Numbered from the stretch's first letter, positions 8,597-17,747 are shown. The stretch: 64,000 nucleotides of DNA from Faecalicatena contorta (GCF_021531895.1 NZ_JAFBIX010000013.1:30029-94028); one strand, 5' to 3'. Notes: a model not told the origin generated them from the sequence alone. Made by a program: numbers and translations.

Positions 8597-9269
8597 TCTC
8601 TTTGCATACAAAAAAGAGAATCGGTACAAATAATGCCGGCAGCATATCTAATGTCTTAAATTTTTTTATATTCAGGATACTGCAGCCGGTACACATAATT
8701 AAGAAACCACCGACTATACATAATTCTGCTACCATCTCATCAGAGAAAAAGCTTGCCGACAGATATTTCGTGAGCAGAAAGATACTGCCCTGCCAACAGA
8801 ACAGAACCCCTGCTGCAAGTGCCATCCCAATGCCATAGGTAGATGCCAGCACTGTACTTGTCACCAGGTCTAATGATGCGTTGGTAAACAGATATGTATT
8901 ATCTCCATAAAGAGCACTCATTACCGGACCTACAATCGACAATGAACCGATACAGTACAACAGGATACCCGTTGTGAGTCCTTGCGCAAGATTCCCTTTG
9001 GAATGGCTGTCTACAAAGCGATTGAACCGCTCATCCAGGTTCAATTTGGCTCCGATCAGACTTCCTAATACAAGGCTTACGATAAAGAGTACCGGGTATT
9101 CGCTTTTTGGCATATTAGATACCACTGCATTAATTCCAATTCCAAAAGCCGCAAGTCCACATGCCTGAAACATTGCATTTTCATATTTTTCTCCGATTCC
9201 TTTTTTCAATACGCTTCCTGCAACACTCCCAACAAGAATTGTCCCAGTATTCACAATTGTCCCTAACAT
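8583..9269 (-). CDS. DUF554 family membrane protein
   Basis: A 228-aa hydrophobic protein starting MLGTIVNTGTILVGSVAGS, with repeated Gly-rich helices and an FGIGINAV segment, as in the DUF554 (YdfK/YqgA) family. Members have six to seven predicted helices and are poorly characterised; transport has been suggested but no substrate is established. The start is weakly supported by AAAGGAA about 13 nt upstream. It follows a MATE gene on the same strand with only 19 bp between them, so the two may be co-transcribed. The last 14 bp overlap the brnQ 3' end. Confidence 0.8.
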   Translation of the reverse strand: MLGTIVNTGTILVGSVAGSVLKKGIGEKYENAMFQACGLAAFGIGINAVVSNMPKSEYPVLFIVSLVLGSLIGAKLNLDERFNRFVDSHSKGNLAQGLTTGILLYCIGSLSIVGPVMSALYGDNTYLFTNASLDLVTSTVLASTYGIGMALAAGVLFCWQGSIFLLTKYLSASFFSDEMVAELCIVGGFLIMCTGCSILNIKKFKTLDMLPALFVPILFFVCKEIIGF

Positions 9270-9288
9270 CTTATTTCTCGTTCCTTTC

Positions 9289-10647
9289 TTATCTTATTCT
9301 GTTACGTTCTTTTTTTCTCTCCAATGCAAAGCAAATGATAAAGAAGATGATTCCATATACTGTTGATATTGGCGCCGCAAGACCAACCATCATCAGAGAT
9401 GTGTTCGGAAGGCTTGCCATAAATATAGAGATTGGAATACGGACACAAAATGCAGCTGTAATTCCTTGTATCATAACCGGTATACTCTTACCGCATCCAT
9501 TAAAATATCCGATACTGCTGAATAAAATACAAGTCAAAAGACAATCTACCGAGAATCCTTTCAGATAATCCGCGCTCTGCAGGATGACCTGCATATCATT
9601 GGTGAATAACGAAGACATTACAGTCCCTCCGAAGAATCCGGCCAGGAAAATGAATATTCCCAATGTACAGCCAGTAACCATAGCCGTGCGCACTCCTTTT
9701 TTCGCTCTTGCTTTTTGTCCTGCTCCAATATTCTGTGCCACAAAAGCCGAGACACTCTGCATCACAGAAGACGGCACCAACATAATGAAAGAAATCAGCT
9801 TTTGTGCCACACCATATCCAGCCGACTGCATTAAGCCCATATTATTAATGATAGAATTAATCACCAGAAAAGAGATCTGTACCATCGTCTCTTGTAAAGC
9901 GATTGGAACGCCGACATTCAGGATTCTTCTTAACTCTCTTGGATATACCCTGCACTGCTGACGGGAAAAAGAGATTGGCATGTCTTGTCTGCGAAGCACG
10001 ATCAAAGATATGATTACTGATACCAGCTGTGCAGTCACTGTCGCAAGTGCAGCACCGACTACATCCATATGTAAAGCCCCAACGCACACCAAATCTCCGA
10101 TAATATTTACGACGCAGGCAACTCCAACAAAGAGAAACGGAAGATTCGCATTGCCGATTCCCCTTAGAACACCACTAATAACATTATACGCAATAATGAT
10201 TACAATTCCAGCTGAACAGACACGAATATAGAGAACCGTCTTATCAAAAGATTCCGCAGGAACCTGAAGTAGCCCGGCAATATTTCCTGCAAATGCCTCC
10301 AGTAAAACCGTCAACACAATTCCTAATACAGTAAATAATATAATGGTTGTTCCAACAGCATCGCCGGCCGCTTTCGGTTTCTTCTCTCCAATATGCTGTC
10401 CGATAATTACCGTTGAGCCCATGGCAAGACTGGTGATAATAAATGTCACCATCTGCATAAATGCACTTCCGGTTCCTACTGCTGAGATACTCGTTGCATC
10501 TCCGAATCTGCCGACCACCAGCAGATCCACTGCTCCATATGCCGCCTGCAAGATCAATGCTCCAAGCACAGGCAGTGCAAAACGAATCAAAGACCCGAAC
10601 ACCGGGCCCTCTACAAATGATATTTCTTTCTTATCTTTACTTCTCAT
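9289..10647 (-). CDS. MATE family efflux transporter
   Basis: A 452-aa membrane protein with two MatE domains and about twelve hydrophobic helices. Typical features are EGPVFGSLIRFALPVLGALILQ at the start, the AVDLLVVGRFGD motif and GYGVAQKLISF in the second half. This subtype is common in Clostridia and is usually of unknown substrate. The C-terminus ends in a basic tail (ERKKERNRIR). AGGAAG lies about 11 nt before the ATG. It precedes the DUF554 gene on the same strand by 19 bp, so the pair may form one operon. No dedicated regulator is adjacent. Confidence 0.88.
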   Translation of the reverse strand: MRSKDKKEISFVEGPVFGSLIRFALPVLGALILQAAYGAVDLLVVGRFGDATSISAVGTGSAFMQMVTFIITSLAMGSTVIIGQHIGEKKPKAAGDAVGTTIILFTVLGIVLTVLLEAFAGNIAGLLQVPAESFDKTVLYIRVCSAGIVIIIAYNVISGVLRGIGNANLPFLFVGVACVVNIIGDLVCVGALHMDVVGAALATVTAQLVSVIISLIVLRRQDMPISFSRQQCRVYPRELRRILNVGVPIALQETMVQISFLVINSIINNMGLMQSAGYGVAQKLISFIMLVPSSVMQSVSAFVAQNIGAGQKARAKKGVRTAMVTGCTLGIFIFLAGFFGGTVMSSLFTNDMQVILQSADYLKGFSVDCLLTCILFSSIGYFNGCGKSIPVMIQGITAAFCVRIPISIFMASLPNTSLMMVGLAAPISTVYGIIFFIICFALERKKERNRIR

Positions 10648-10734
10648 AATTCATTACTTCCTATTTTAATGTTTATCTGCTAATATCATGCTATTCAGCA
10701 TATCACCATTGAGAAGTATTTGTAAAGCATTATA

Positions 10735-12051
10735 TTAATTTTGTTTTCCCGTCACCTCCTTCAGACTTCCATTGGCCGGATTATCAAGAACCTTCCCATC
10801 TTCGTCGAAGCGGGAACCATGACATGTGCAATCCCAGCTGTGTTCTACCGCATTCCATTTCAGTGCACAACCCAGATGTGGACAACGTTTTTCTGATATT
10901 CTCAACAGATTTCCGACCGCAGTGCATCCATTAACCAGAAGCTGTGGCTTGAGCATGCTCCTGGACGGGTCAAAGACTGCTGCATACGGATTCTTTTTAT
11001 TCAATATCTGATCTGTCAGTAGATTAGCTGCTACCATGGAAGAAGTCATTCCCCATTTATTAAATCCCGTGGCTACATAATATTCCGCACAGTTTTTGGA
11101 ATACCGCCCAATATATGGCACCTCGTCTAATGTCATACAGTCCTGGGTTGCCCAGCAGAATTGTTCTTCCCGGTCATGATAAAACTGTCCGGCAAACTTT
11201 CGAAGTTCCTCCCAGTTGCCGCCCATTTTGCCAGTTCTATGATCTCCACCTCCAATCAACAGATAATTCTTATAATTACGAAACGACATTCCACACATTG
11301 CCTCATCCACATACATGCCGTCTATCTGAGGCCCATTTTCCAGCGCGATCACGTAAGAGCGATGCTGGTACATCTTCAGATAATACATTCCATGCTTATT
11401 GTCAATAGGAAAATGCGTCGCAAAGATTACTTTATGGAATGTAATCTTTCCATTTGCCGTTACAGCCTCATGTTCCTTTAATTCTGTCACAAAAGAATGT
11501 TCAAAAATGTTAAGATCTTTTGCAATTGCAGCAACAAATTTCAAAGGATGGAACTGTGCCTGACCTGCAAGACCGACGGCTCCCACATGATAGAAAGGAA
11601 GCTTTGTCTTCTCCGAAATATCCGTATCCACTCCAAGCCTGCAAAGGGCATCTGCCTCTTTCTCCAGCTTCTTTCTGTCATTTATCGAATAAACATATGC
11701 CATCTTTCGTTCAAGATCACAGTTCATCCCATGACACAGTTTCACGAACTGCTGCACTGCCGACTGATTTGCATCCAAATACATCTTTGCCTTTTCGTAT
11801 CCTGCACTCTTAAGCAAACGATGATAGATCAGACCATGCTGTGCCGTAATCTTGGCTGTCGTATCTTTCGTAATCCCCGAGCAGATGGTCTTCCCCTCGA
11901 CCAGAACATACGGGACTCTGTTTTCCTGTAAAAAATAAGCGCAGAGAATTCCTGCCATACCACCACCAATGATCAGTACATCCGTCTGGATATCTCCTTC
12001 CATACTTTTAAAATGTGGCAATTCTACACTTGCTGACCAGATTGACTCCAT
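10735..12051 (-). CDS. FAD-dependent oxidoreductase with C-terminal Rieske [2Fe-2S] domain
   Basis: A 438-aa two-domain protein. Residues 22-375 are a DAO-type FAD domain: VLIIGGGMAGILCAYFL is the dinucleotide-binding motif and ATGFNKWGMTSSM the C-terminal FAD contact. The last 60 residues carry the Rieske ligands as CPH (C390, H392) and CTCH (C408, H411). Such fusions are widespread in Firmicutes; the substrate is unknown, and electron transfer from FAD to the iron-sulphur centre is presumed. It is divergent from the flavodiiron gene at 12215 across a 163-bp gap, so a shared role in oxygen or redox stress is plausible but only inferred. Its 3' neighbour is a MATE gene. Confidence 0.88.
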   Translation of the reverse strand: MESIWSASVELPHFKSMEGDIQTDVLIIGGGMAGILCAYFLQENRVPYVLVEGKTICSGITKDTTAKITAQHGLIYHRLLKSAGYEKAKMYLDANQSAVQQFVKLCHGMNCDLERKMAYVYSINDRKKLEKEADALCRLGVDTDISEKTKLPFYHVGAVGLAGQAQFHPLKFVAAIAKDLNIFEHSFVTELKEHEAVTANGKITFHKVIFATHFPIDNKHGMYYLKMYQHRSYVIALENGPQIDGMYVDEAMCGMSFRNYKNYLLIGGGDHRTGKMGGNWEELRKFAGQFYHDREEQFCWATQDCMTLDEVPYIGRYSKNCAEYYVATGFNKWGMTSSMVAANLLTDQILNKKNPYAAVFDPSRSMLKPQLLVNGCTAVGNLLRISEKRCPHLGCALKWNAVEHSWDCTCHGSRFDEDGKVLDNPANGSLKEVTGKQN

Positions 12052-12214
12052 TTCCCCTCACTCCTCTTGTATCATAATGAAAAGATATATTATATTCTGT
12101 GCATATGTGAGCAGATTATCCACATAATCTTTTCTTGAATGAAAAAAAATACACCCACTTATTATGACATATGCTATAATGTTCCATAACGATTAAGAAA
12201 AGGAGCGAATTACA

Positions 12215-13366
12215 ATGGATATTACGAACGATATCAAATATATAGGCGTCAATGACCATGATATTGACCTTTTTGAAGGCCAGTACGTTGTCGAAAATGG
12301 AATGGCCTATAATTCTTATGTTATTGTCGATGAAAAGATAGCCGTATTCGACACAGTTGATGCCCGTTTTACCGAAGAATGGCTGAACAACTTAAGAGCA
12401 GTGATTGGAGAAAAGTCGCCTGACTATCTGATCATTCAGCACATGGAACCTGACCACTCTGCGAATATTGCAAAATTCATGGAAATATATAAAGATACTG
12501 TTATCGTTGCCACTGCCAAGTCATTTGCCATGATGAAGCAGTTCTTTGGTAATGATTTTAAAGACCATCAAATGGTCGTAAAGGAAGGGGATACTCTTTC
12601 TCTTGGAAAGCATGAATTAACATTTATCACTGCACCAATGGTTCACTGGCCAGAAGTTATGGTAACATATGACAGCTTTGACAAAGTATTATTCTCCGCC
12701 GATGCCTTTGGAAAATTCGGAGCACTGGATGTTGAAGAAGACTGGGCATGTGAAGCTCGCCGCTATTACATCGGAATCGTCGGAAAATACGGCACACAGG
12801 TTCAGGCCCTTCTGAAAAAAGCAGCAAAACTTGATATTCAGACCATCTGCTCTCTGCACGGCCCTATCCTTACCGAGAATCTGGAATATTATCTGAATCT
12901 TTATAATATATGGTCCTCTTATTCTGTAGAATCAGAAGGCGTTATGGTTGCCTACACTTCTATCTACGGAAATACAAAGAAAGCAGTTGAAGAATTAGCA
13001 GACATGCTGAAAGCAAAAGGATGCCCGAAGGTCGTTGTATGTGACCTTGCTCGCGAAGACATGGCCGAAGCTGTAGAAGACGCTTTCCGCTATGGCAAAC
13101 TGGTACTTGCTACTACGACCTATAACAACGACATCTTCCCATTCATGCGCGAATTCATCAATCACCTGACAGAACGGAACTACCAGAACCGTACCGTTGG
13201 GCTGATTGAGAACGGCTCCTGGGCGCCGACTGCCGCAAAGAAGATGGCACAGATGCTGGAAGGCAGTAAGAACCTTACATTCACCGACACAACCGTAAAA
13301 ATCTTATCAGCACTCAATGACGACAGCCGTGCACAGTTAGAAGCACTGGCTGAAGAATTAAAATAG
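12215..13366 (+). CDS. fprA: Flavodiiron protein (A-type flavoprotein, FprA-like)
   Basis: A 383-aa protein with an N-terminal metallo-beta-lactamase-like diiron domain and a C-terminal flavodoxin domain. The iron-ligand motif HMEPDH is present (H76, E78, D80, H81), with a further histidine near HWPE and an SLHGP segment. The FMN phosphate loop is YTSIYGNTKKA at about residue 250. Flavodiiron proteins reduce oxygen to water and/or NO to N2O in the cytosol of anaerobes, with electrons from rubredoxin or F420-type donors. AAGGAG lies about 8 nt before the ATG. A TGC-TATAAT extended -10 lies at about 12170-12179. A strong terminator follows. Confidence 0.92.
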   Translation: MDITNDIKYIGVNDHDIDLFEGQYVVENGMAYNSYVIVDEKIAVFDTVDARFTEEWLNNLRAVIGEKSPDYLIIQHMEPDHSANIAKFMEIYKDTVIVATAKSFAMMKQFFGNDFKDHQMVVKEGDTLSLGKHELTFITAPMVHWPEVMVTYDSFDKVLFSADAFGKFGALDVEEDWACEARRYYIGIVGKYGTQVQALLKKAAKLDIQTICSLHGPILTENLEYYLNLYNIWSSYSVESEGVMVAYTSIYGNTKKAVEELADMLKAKGCPKVVVCDLAREDMAEAVEDAFRYGKLVLATTTYNNDIFPFMREFINHLTERNYQNRTVGLIENGSWAPTAAKKMAQMLEGSKNLTFTDTTVKILSALNDDSRAQLEALAEELK

Positions 13367-13385
13367 GGATACGGTAAACTAATTT

Positions 13386-13416
13386 GGGACGGGGGTTTTT
13401 CATTTTCCCCCGTCCC
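13386..13416. terminator. Bidirectional intrinsic terminator
   Basis: A perfect 10-bp stem, GGGACGGGGG and its complement, with an 11-nt loop, between convergent fprA and the sugar kinase gene. The kinase stop codon (13400-13402) lies inside the loop. The plus strand has a T-rich stretch a few bases on. Confidence 0.85.
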
Positions 13417-14308
13417 CAAGTAACTTTTTTATTTCTTCTTTTGTCGCTAACATTTCTGAAAATGCGCTTGCGCTTCCTGCTGCAAGTCCCATACGAAATG
13501 CATATTCGTAACTTTTCTGTTCTATCCATCCTGCAAGGAAGCCTGCCACCATGGAATCTCCTGCTCCCACAGCATTGACCAGTGTACCTTTTGGTGCAGG
13601 AGCATCATATATCTTTCCATCTGCTGCAATCAGAACTGCTCCTTCTCCGGCCATAGATACCAACACGTTAGCAGCACCCATTGCCTGTAACTTTCTCGCA
13701 TAAGGAATCACCGACTCCCTTGTCTTAAGTTCTGTCTGAAAGATTTCTCCCAATTCGTGATGATTAGGTTTCACCAGAAACGGATGAAACTCCAGCACAT
13801 TCATCAACAGGTCTTTGGTTGCATCTACAACAATCATAACTTCGCGTCCATCCAGTCTTTTCATGATTCTTCTATAGATATCATCCGGCATGGACTTTGG
13901 AATACTTCCTGCAAGAACTAAGATGTCTCCTCTTCCGAGAATATCTAACTTTTTCATCAAACAATCCACAGCTTCTTCACTAATCTCTGGTCCCGCACCA
14001 TTGATTTCTGTTCCGTCAATAGATTTTAACTTTACATTAATTCTTGATACTCCGTTCTCAAGCACAATAAAGTCTGATCGTATTCCCATCTCCCCCATAC
14101 GGCGGATAATCTCCTGTCCGATAAAACCTGCGACAAATCCCAATGCTGTACTTTCAATTCCAAGATTCCCCAGTACCGTCGATACATTGATTCCCTTACC
14201 TCCCGGCAACATCAATTCTGAACTTGTGCGATTTGTAAGACCCAATTGAAAATCATCTACTGAGACTATATAATCCAGCGATGGATTAAATGTGACCGTA
14301 TATATCAT
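13400..14308 (-). CDS. 1-phosphofructokinase family (PfkB-type) hexose-phosphate kinase
   Basis: A 302-aa PfkB/ribokinase-fold enzyme. It shows the N-terminal TFNPSLDYI strand, the sugar-binding LPGGKGINVS segment and the catalytic GTLVNAVGAGDSMVAGF motif with its anion-hole GAGD. Members phosphorylate fructose 1-phosphate or tagatose 6-phosphate (FruK, LacC). The sequence alone does not separate these, and no PTS or fruR gene lies nearby to favour FruK. AAGGAG is 8 nt before the ATG. The gene stands alone, followed by dnaJ-like on the same strand upstream by 32 bp. Its end lies in a shared terminator with fprA. Confidence 0.85.
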   Translation of the reverse strand: MIYTVTFNPSLDYIVSVDDFQLGLTNRTSSELMLPGGKGINVSTVLGNLGIESTALGFVAGFIGQEIIRRMGEMGIRSDFIVLENGVSRINVKLKSIDGTEINGAGPEISEEAVDCLMKKLDILGRGDILVLAGSIPKSMPDDIYRRIMKRLDGREVMIVVDATKDLLMNVLEFHPFLVKPNHHELGEIFQTELKTRESVIPYARKLQAMGAANVLVSMAGEGAVLIAADGKIYDAPAPKGTLVNAVGAGDSMVAGFLAGWIEQKSYEYAFRMGLAAGSASAFSEMLATKEEIKKLLGDGGK

Positions 14309-14340
14309 CTTAGTTTCTCCTTAATCTATGCTTTTTCTTC

Positions 14341-15270
14341 TTAAGCCACAGCTCTAAACTCCCGCAGCTTCTGCTTCGCCTCCGGATTCAGGTGTCTTGG
14401 AACCTGAATCTGTACTGTCACGTACTGATCGCCCTTCACCTGCGGATTCTTCATAGATACGATTCCTTTGCCACGAAGCCGGATCTTCGAGCCAGACTGT
14501 GTACCTTCCTGAATCTTACAGGACACATTGCCATACAGAGTCGGAACGATTACCTCGCCACCCAATACTGCCGTTGTAAATGGAATATTGAGCGTAGTAT
14601 AGACATCCATACCCTTGCGCTCATATCCAGGCTTCTTTCCTACCGTTACTTCCAGCATCAGATCTCCTGCCTCACCACCATTCATGCCTGGCATACCCTG
14701 TCCGCGAAGCCGAATCTTCTTGCCCGTATCAATTCCGGCCGGTACGTGTACCTTCAACGACTGAACCACGCCGTCAGGGTTCTGGAGCTGAATGACCTTA
14801 TCACAGCCAAATACCGCCTCGTCAAAGCTTACTTCTATGCCAGCTGATACATTCTTCCCTTTCTGGCGGAAATTACTCTGCCGAAAACCTCCATAACCGA
14901 ATCCACCCTGACTGAATCCACTCTGACTAAATCCATCCCCGAAGATATTCTTAAGAATATCATCCATATCCCCGCCTTCGAAATGGAATTCCTGATAGCT
15001 GCCATTTCCATTCTTATAAAAATCAGATGTATTTCCACTGCCGTCAAAAGCTGCGTGGCCAAACTGATCATATAACTTCTTCTTTTCTTTATCACTTAAG
15101 ACATTGTAGGCTTCCGTTACTTCTTTGAACCTGGCAGCCGCTTCAGGATTATCACCATTCATATCTGGATGGTACTTCTTTGCCAGTTTTCGATATGCTT
15201 TCTTAATCGTAGCTTCGTCTGCATTTCTTCCGACGCCAAGTACTTCATAATAATCTTTCTTTCCTGCCAT
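14341..15270 (-). CDS. DnaJ/CbpA-type J-domain co-chaperone
   Basis: A 309-aa protein. It has an N-terminal J domain (about residues 5-68) with the HPD tripeptide in KYHPDMNGDN, a Gly/Phe-rich linker with repeated SGFSQGGFGYGG-like units, and a C-terminal substrate-binding region with two beta-barrel subdomains. The zinc-finger Cys repeats of true DnaJ are absent, so it belongs to the CbpA/type II class that stimulates DnaK ATPase. The ATG at 15270 starts the conserved KKDYYEVLGV and has an AGGTGAGG site; an in-frame ATG 12 codons upstream is less likely. No dnaK or grpE is adjacent. Confidence 0.92.
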   Translation of the reverse strand: MAGKKDYYEVLGVGRNADEATIKKAYRKLAKKYHPDMNGDNPEAAARFKEVTEAYNVLSDKEKKKLYDQFGHAAFDGSGNTSDFYKNGNGSYQEFHFEGGDMDDILKNIFGDGFSQSGFSQGGFGYGGFRQSNFRQKGKNVSAGIEVSFDEAVFGCDKVIQLQNPDGVVQSLKVHVPAGIDTGKKIRLRGQGMPGMNGGEAGDLMLEVTVGKKPGYERKGMDVYTTLNIPFTTAVLGGEVIVPTLYGNVSCKIQEGTQSGSKIRLRGKGIVSMKNPQVKGDQYVTVQIQVPRHLNPEAKQKLREFRAVA

Positions 15271-15398
15271 TGTCCTCACCTTTCTTTCCTGGAAATTCAT
15301 ATACATATATAGAATATTTCATTGTTCTACTTGTAATATAACACTTGTTTCTTCGAATTTCAAGTAAGAAATGGAAGCTCCTTTCGATTTAAGCAGAT

Positions 15399-15620
15399 TT
15401 AATACTCTTTCGGGATATCACCTAAACCATACATCTCTTTGAATTTTTTCAGATCCGACTCATCCCGAATCAGCATAATATCCTGAAATTTCCCCGTATG
15501 AATATCCTTGAATCCTGCCACCTGCTCTCCGGTACAGATACTGCAATGGATTACCGGCTTCTGATTCCTGGCATCATATTCTTTTCGTATGACTTCTTTT
15601 TTCTTGAATAAATGAATCAT
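15399..15620 (-). CDS. Small conserved-looking hypothetical protein (73 aa)
   Basis: A 73-aa, mixed-charge soluble protein with no signal or membrane segment. It holds one CSIC pair (CSICTGEQVAGF) that could bind a metal or form a disulphide, and a C-terminal amphipathic helix rich in Lys/Asp. GGTGAGAT lies just before the ATG. It sits between the CAT-like gene (22 bp upstream, same strand) and dnaJ, so it probably belongs to the CAT-like transcription unit. I do not recognise a function. Clean ORF, good ribosome site and tight spacing support a real gene. Confidence 0.6.
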   Translation of the reverse strand: MIHLFKKKEVIRKEYDARNQKPVIHCSICTGEQVAGFKDIHTGKFQDIMLIRDESDLKKFKEMYGLGDIPKEY

Positions 15621-15642
15621 TGTATCTCACCATCCCAAACGC

Positions 15643-16308
15643 TTATTCCACGCACTCATCAAACAACTCCAAATTCTCCTGCAATTTTTTAAAAAACAAG
15701 CTGGTATGATAACCATCCGCCGATGCATGGGAGATGGTCACCGTCACAGGTAATGTATAACATCCACCCTGTTCCGTATATTTTCCAAATACAATGATAG
15801 GAAAAAGAGCAGGTGCATCCACTGTGCTGGTCGCATATCCGGTATAATCAAGCCACGGAACACAGCTGACACAGAAGAAGTTCGCAGGCTGTTCCGGTCT
15901 TCCCTTAATTCCATGCTGATTCCCATATCTCATGAGGACCTCTTCAAATCCTTGATAAAACTCTGAAAAATCCGACCTGTATTCCGTCCACAGATCACTA
16001 AAGGTCTCATCATCCTCATGAAATACTGTAAAATTCGGATGAGATACCTTCCAGACTCCTGCACCGCCTTCCGGCGGCACCATCATCCTCATAGAATCCA
16101 TCATATTGACCGTCTTTGAAACCGCATATAAAAAGCAGCCAAAAAATCTCTTTTTATGTAACCTTGCAAACTGAAGAATCTTCGTCACATCAATCTTCGC
16201 AGTCAAAGAATAGCCACATTTCAAAGAATTCCTATAGTAAGTGAAATGCTCTCTGCGTGGCCAATGTTCCATATCTATTTTTTCATATGCCGGTAATTCC
16301 TTCTTCAT
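15643..16308 (-). CDS. Chloramphenicol acetyltransferase-like (type A CAT family) acyltransferase
   Basis: A 221-aa protein, the size of type A CATs. The catalytic histidine motif is SHASADGYH near the C-terminus (family: HHAVCDGYH) and the N-terminus keeps WPRREHFTYY and a SLTAKIDVTK strand. CATs are trimers that acetylate chloramphenicol from acetyl-CoA, but many chromosomal homologues in Clostridia have no proven resistance activity. The HASADG variant, and the lack of any resistance or mobile context, make a housekeeping or unknown acceptor quite possible. It is divergent from a LysR gene 181 bp away, which may control it, and 22 bp ahead of a small gene. Confidence 0.8.
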   Translation of the reverse strand: MKKELPAYEKIDMEHWPRREHFTYYRNSLKCGYSLTAKIDVTKILQFARLHKKRFFGCFLYAVSKTVNMMDSMRMMVPPEGGAGVWKVSHPNFTVFHEDDETFSDLWTEYRSDFSEFYQGFEEVLMRYGNQHGIKGRPEQPANFFCVSCVPWLDYTGYATSTVDAPALFPIIVFGKYTEQGGCYTLPVTVTISHASADGYHTSLFFKKLQENLELFDECVE

Positions 16309-16415
16309 ATCTTCACCATCACTTCTTCCATCTATTGTCTCTCCTGCACTCTATACATTTCTCTACATGTATTAGTATAGCTCAACCACTCTCCGGTCGC
16401 AATGCACGATTTTTC

Positions 16416-16452
16416 TACAAATGCATCTTGTTTTTCTTACAAATAACTTGTA
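16416..16452. promoter_or_regulatory. Tandem LysR-type dyads
   Basis: TACAA-N5-TTGTA at 16438-16452, and a related TACAA-N6-CTTGT at 16416-16431, lie between the divergent CAT-like and lysR genes, 38-75 bp before the lysR start. The interrupted T-N11-A arrangement suits LysR binding. Inferred from sequence only. Confidence 0.4.
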
Positions 16453-16489
16453 GTATGATAGCAGAATATTCATCAAAGGAGACCGCATC

Positions 16490-17359
16490 ATGGATTTGAA
16501 AAAGCTAACGGTATTTCTCACTGTTGCAGATTACGGCAATTTTACAAAAGCAGGTGAAGACCTTGGATATACCCAATCTGGAATCACTCAGATGATGAAA
16601 TCCTTAGAACAGGAAGTGGGATTTCCACTCTTCATCAAAAGACATCACGGAGTTACTCTGACAAACGAAGGCAAAGCATTACTCCCTGCAATCCGTAATC
16701 TATTGTCTGCCAGTGAATCTTTGAAACAAGAGATTTCTTTTATGAAAGGTGCCAAAAAAGGAACCATAAAGATTGGTTCCTACATTAGTTGTGCCATCCA
16801 TTGGCTTCCGGAGATTATTAATAACTTTCAGAAAGAATACCCTGAGATTCTTTTTGATATTATTGAAGGAGATGAGCGTGACTTAGCTGACTGGGTCGAG
16901 AATCACAAAGTAGATATCGGTTTCACAAGCTATCAGCCGAATCAGAATTATAAATTCATTCCTGTCTTTGATGACCCTATGTATGCTGTCATGCATAAGG
17001 AACATCCATTTGCGCAATACGATGAGATTCCCATTGAGTGGTACGAGAATACACCATTTGTAGTATCCGAATATACTTATGTCAATGAAGTTCACCGACT
17101 ATTGAAAAAATATAAAGTAAAACCAGATATCAAATACACCATGAGCAATGATTTTTCCATTCTATCTATGGTTGAACATAATCTTGGAATCAGTATTTTA
17201 CCCGGTATGATTCTTAGAGGGCGTACGGGAAACTTTGAAGCTCGTCCGCTAAAGCCACGTGCTTACCGGCGACTGGGCATGGCAATCTCATCATCAGATG
17301 AGCTGTCCCCTGCCTTGAAAATATTTATCAAATATGCACAAGATTATCTTCTGGATTAA
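16490..17359 (+). CDS. LysR family transcriptional regulator
   Basis: A 289-aa regulator. Residues 1-60 form the LysR winged helix-turn-helix (LTVFLTVADYGNFTKAGEDL, then GYTQSGITQMMKSLEQEVGF); residues 90-285 are a periplasmic-binding-protein-like effector domain. AAAGGAG is 8 nt before the ATG. Divergent from the CAT-like gene, with dyads in the gap that suit LysR binding, so that gene is the likely target. No effector can be named. A stem-loop terminator follows 16 bp after the stop codon, so it is monocistronic. Confidence 0.88.
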   Translation: MDLKKLTVFLTVADYGNFTKAGEDLGYTQSGITQMMKSLEQEVGFPLFIKRHHGVTLTNEGKALLPAIRNLLSASESLKQEISFMKGAKKGTIKIGSYISCAIHWLPEIINNFQKEYPEILFDIIEGDERDLADWVENHKVDIGFTSYQPNQNYKFIPVFDDPMYAVMHKEHPFAQYDEIPIEWYENTPFVVSEYTYVNEVHRLLKKYKVKPDIKYTMSNDFSILSMVEHNLGISILPGMILRGRTGNFEARPLKPRAYRRLGMAISSSDELSPALKIFIKYAQDYLLD

Positions 17360-17374
17360 CCCACGCTGATACAA

Positions 17375-17411
17375 AAAATGACAACCGCCATTCCCCTGCG
17401 GTTGTCATTTT
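17375..17411. terminator. Bidirectional intrinsic terminator
   Basis: A perfect 14-bp stem (AAAATGACAACCGC and complement) with a 9-nt loop. The minus strand ends in six T, serving the micro-gene at 17428; the plus strand ends in four T, serving lysR. Confidence 0.88.
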
Positions 17412-17427
17412 ATCTACTTAACTTAAA

Positions 17428-17508
17428 TTAATGTGCATGTCTTTCGCTGTTGAAAATGTTCACAAATCCATATGCAGCTACAATTGCAATTATTGTCCAT
17501 CCAATCAT
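17428..17508 (-). CDS. Micro-gene for a 26-aa single-helix membrane peptide
   Basis: The ORF encodes one hydrophobic helix (start MIGWTIIAIVAAYGFVNIF) and a short polar tail ending in ERHAH. A strong GGGAGGTG site lies 6 nt before the ATG. A -10 TATACT with a -35 TTCACA at 17-bp spacing sits about 50 bp upstream, and a 14-bp stem-loop with six T lies 17 bp beyond the stop. Promoter, ribosome site, ORF and terminator together make a complete transcription unit. A membrane micro-protein is the natural reading; function is unknown. An alternative is a small regulatory RNA that happens to hold an ORF. Confidence 0.65.
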   Translation of the reverse strand: MIGWTIIAIVAAYGFVNIFNSERHAH

Positions 17509-17551
17509 GTCTACACCTCCCACAAAGCACTTAATGTTTCCTTCTGATTAA

Positions 17552-17580
17552 AGTATAGAACGTTTCCTGACATTTGTGAA
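17552..17580 (-). promoter_or_regulatory. Promoter of the membrane micro-gene
   Basis: Minus strand: -35 TTCACA (17575-17580), 17-bp spacer, -10 TATACT (17552-17557). The predicted start is near 17545, giving a leader of about 37 nt before the ATG at 17508. Confidence 0.6.
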
Positions 17581-17747
17581 ATGAAGCTTTTTCATCCTGA
17601 CATTACATTTTCTAATGTTTCTTACTATATCAAATATTTTCAAAAAAAATTGTATAAAATTCAAAAATAATCTTGATTTTTATCTGAAAATCTGTTTGTC
17701 TATTATATAGAGTATTAATATTACATAAATAGAGTGAGGTATGTAAA

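Noticed and set aside
15643..16308. Functional chloramphenicol resistance
   Set aside because: The catalytic motif is HASADG and not HHAVCDG; no mobile element is near. Called as CAT-like only.
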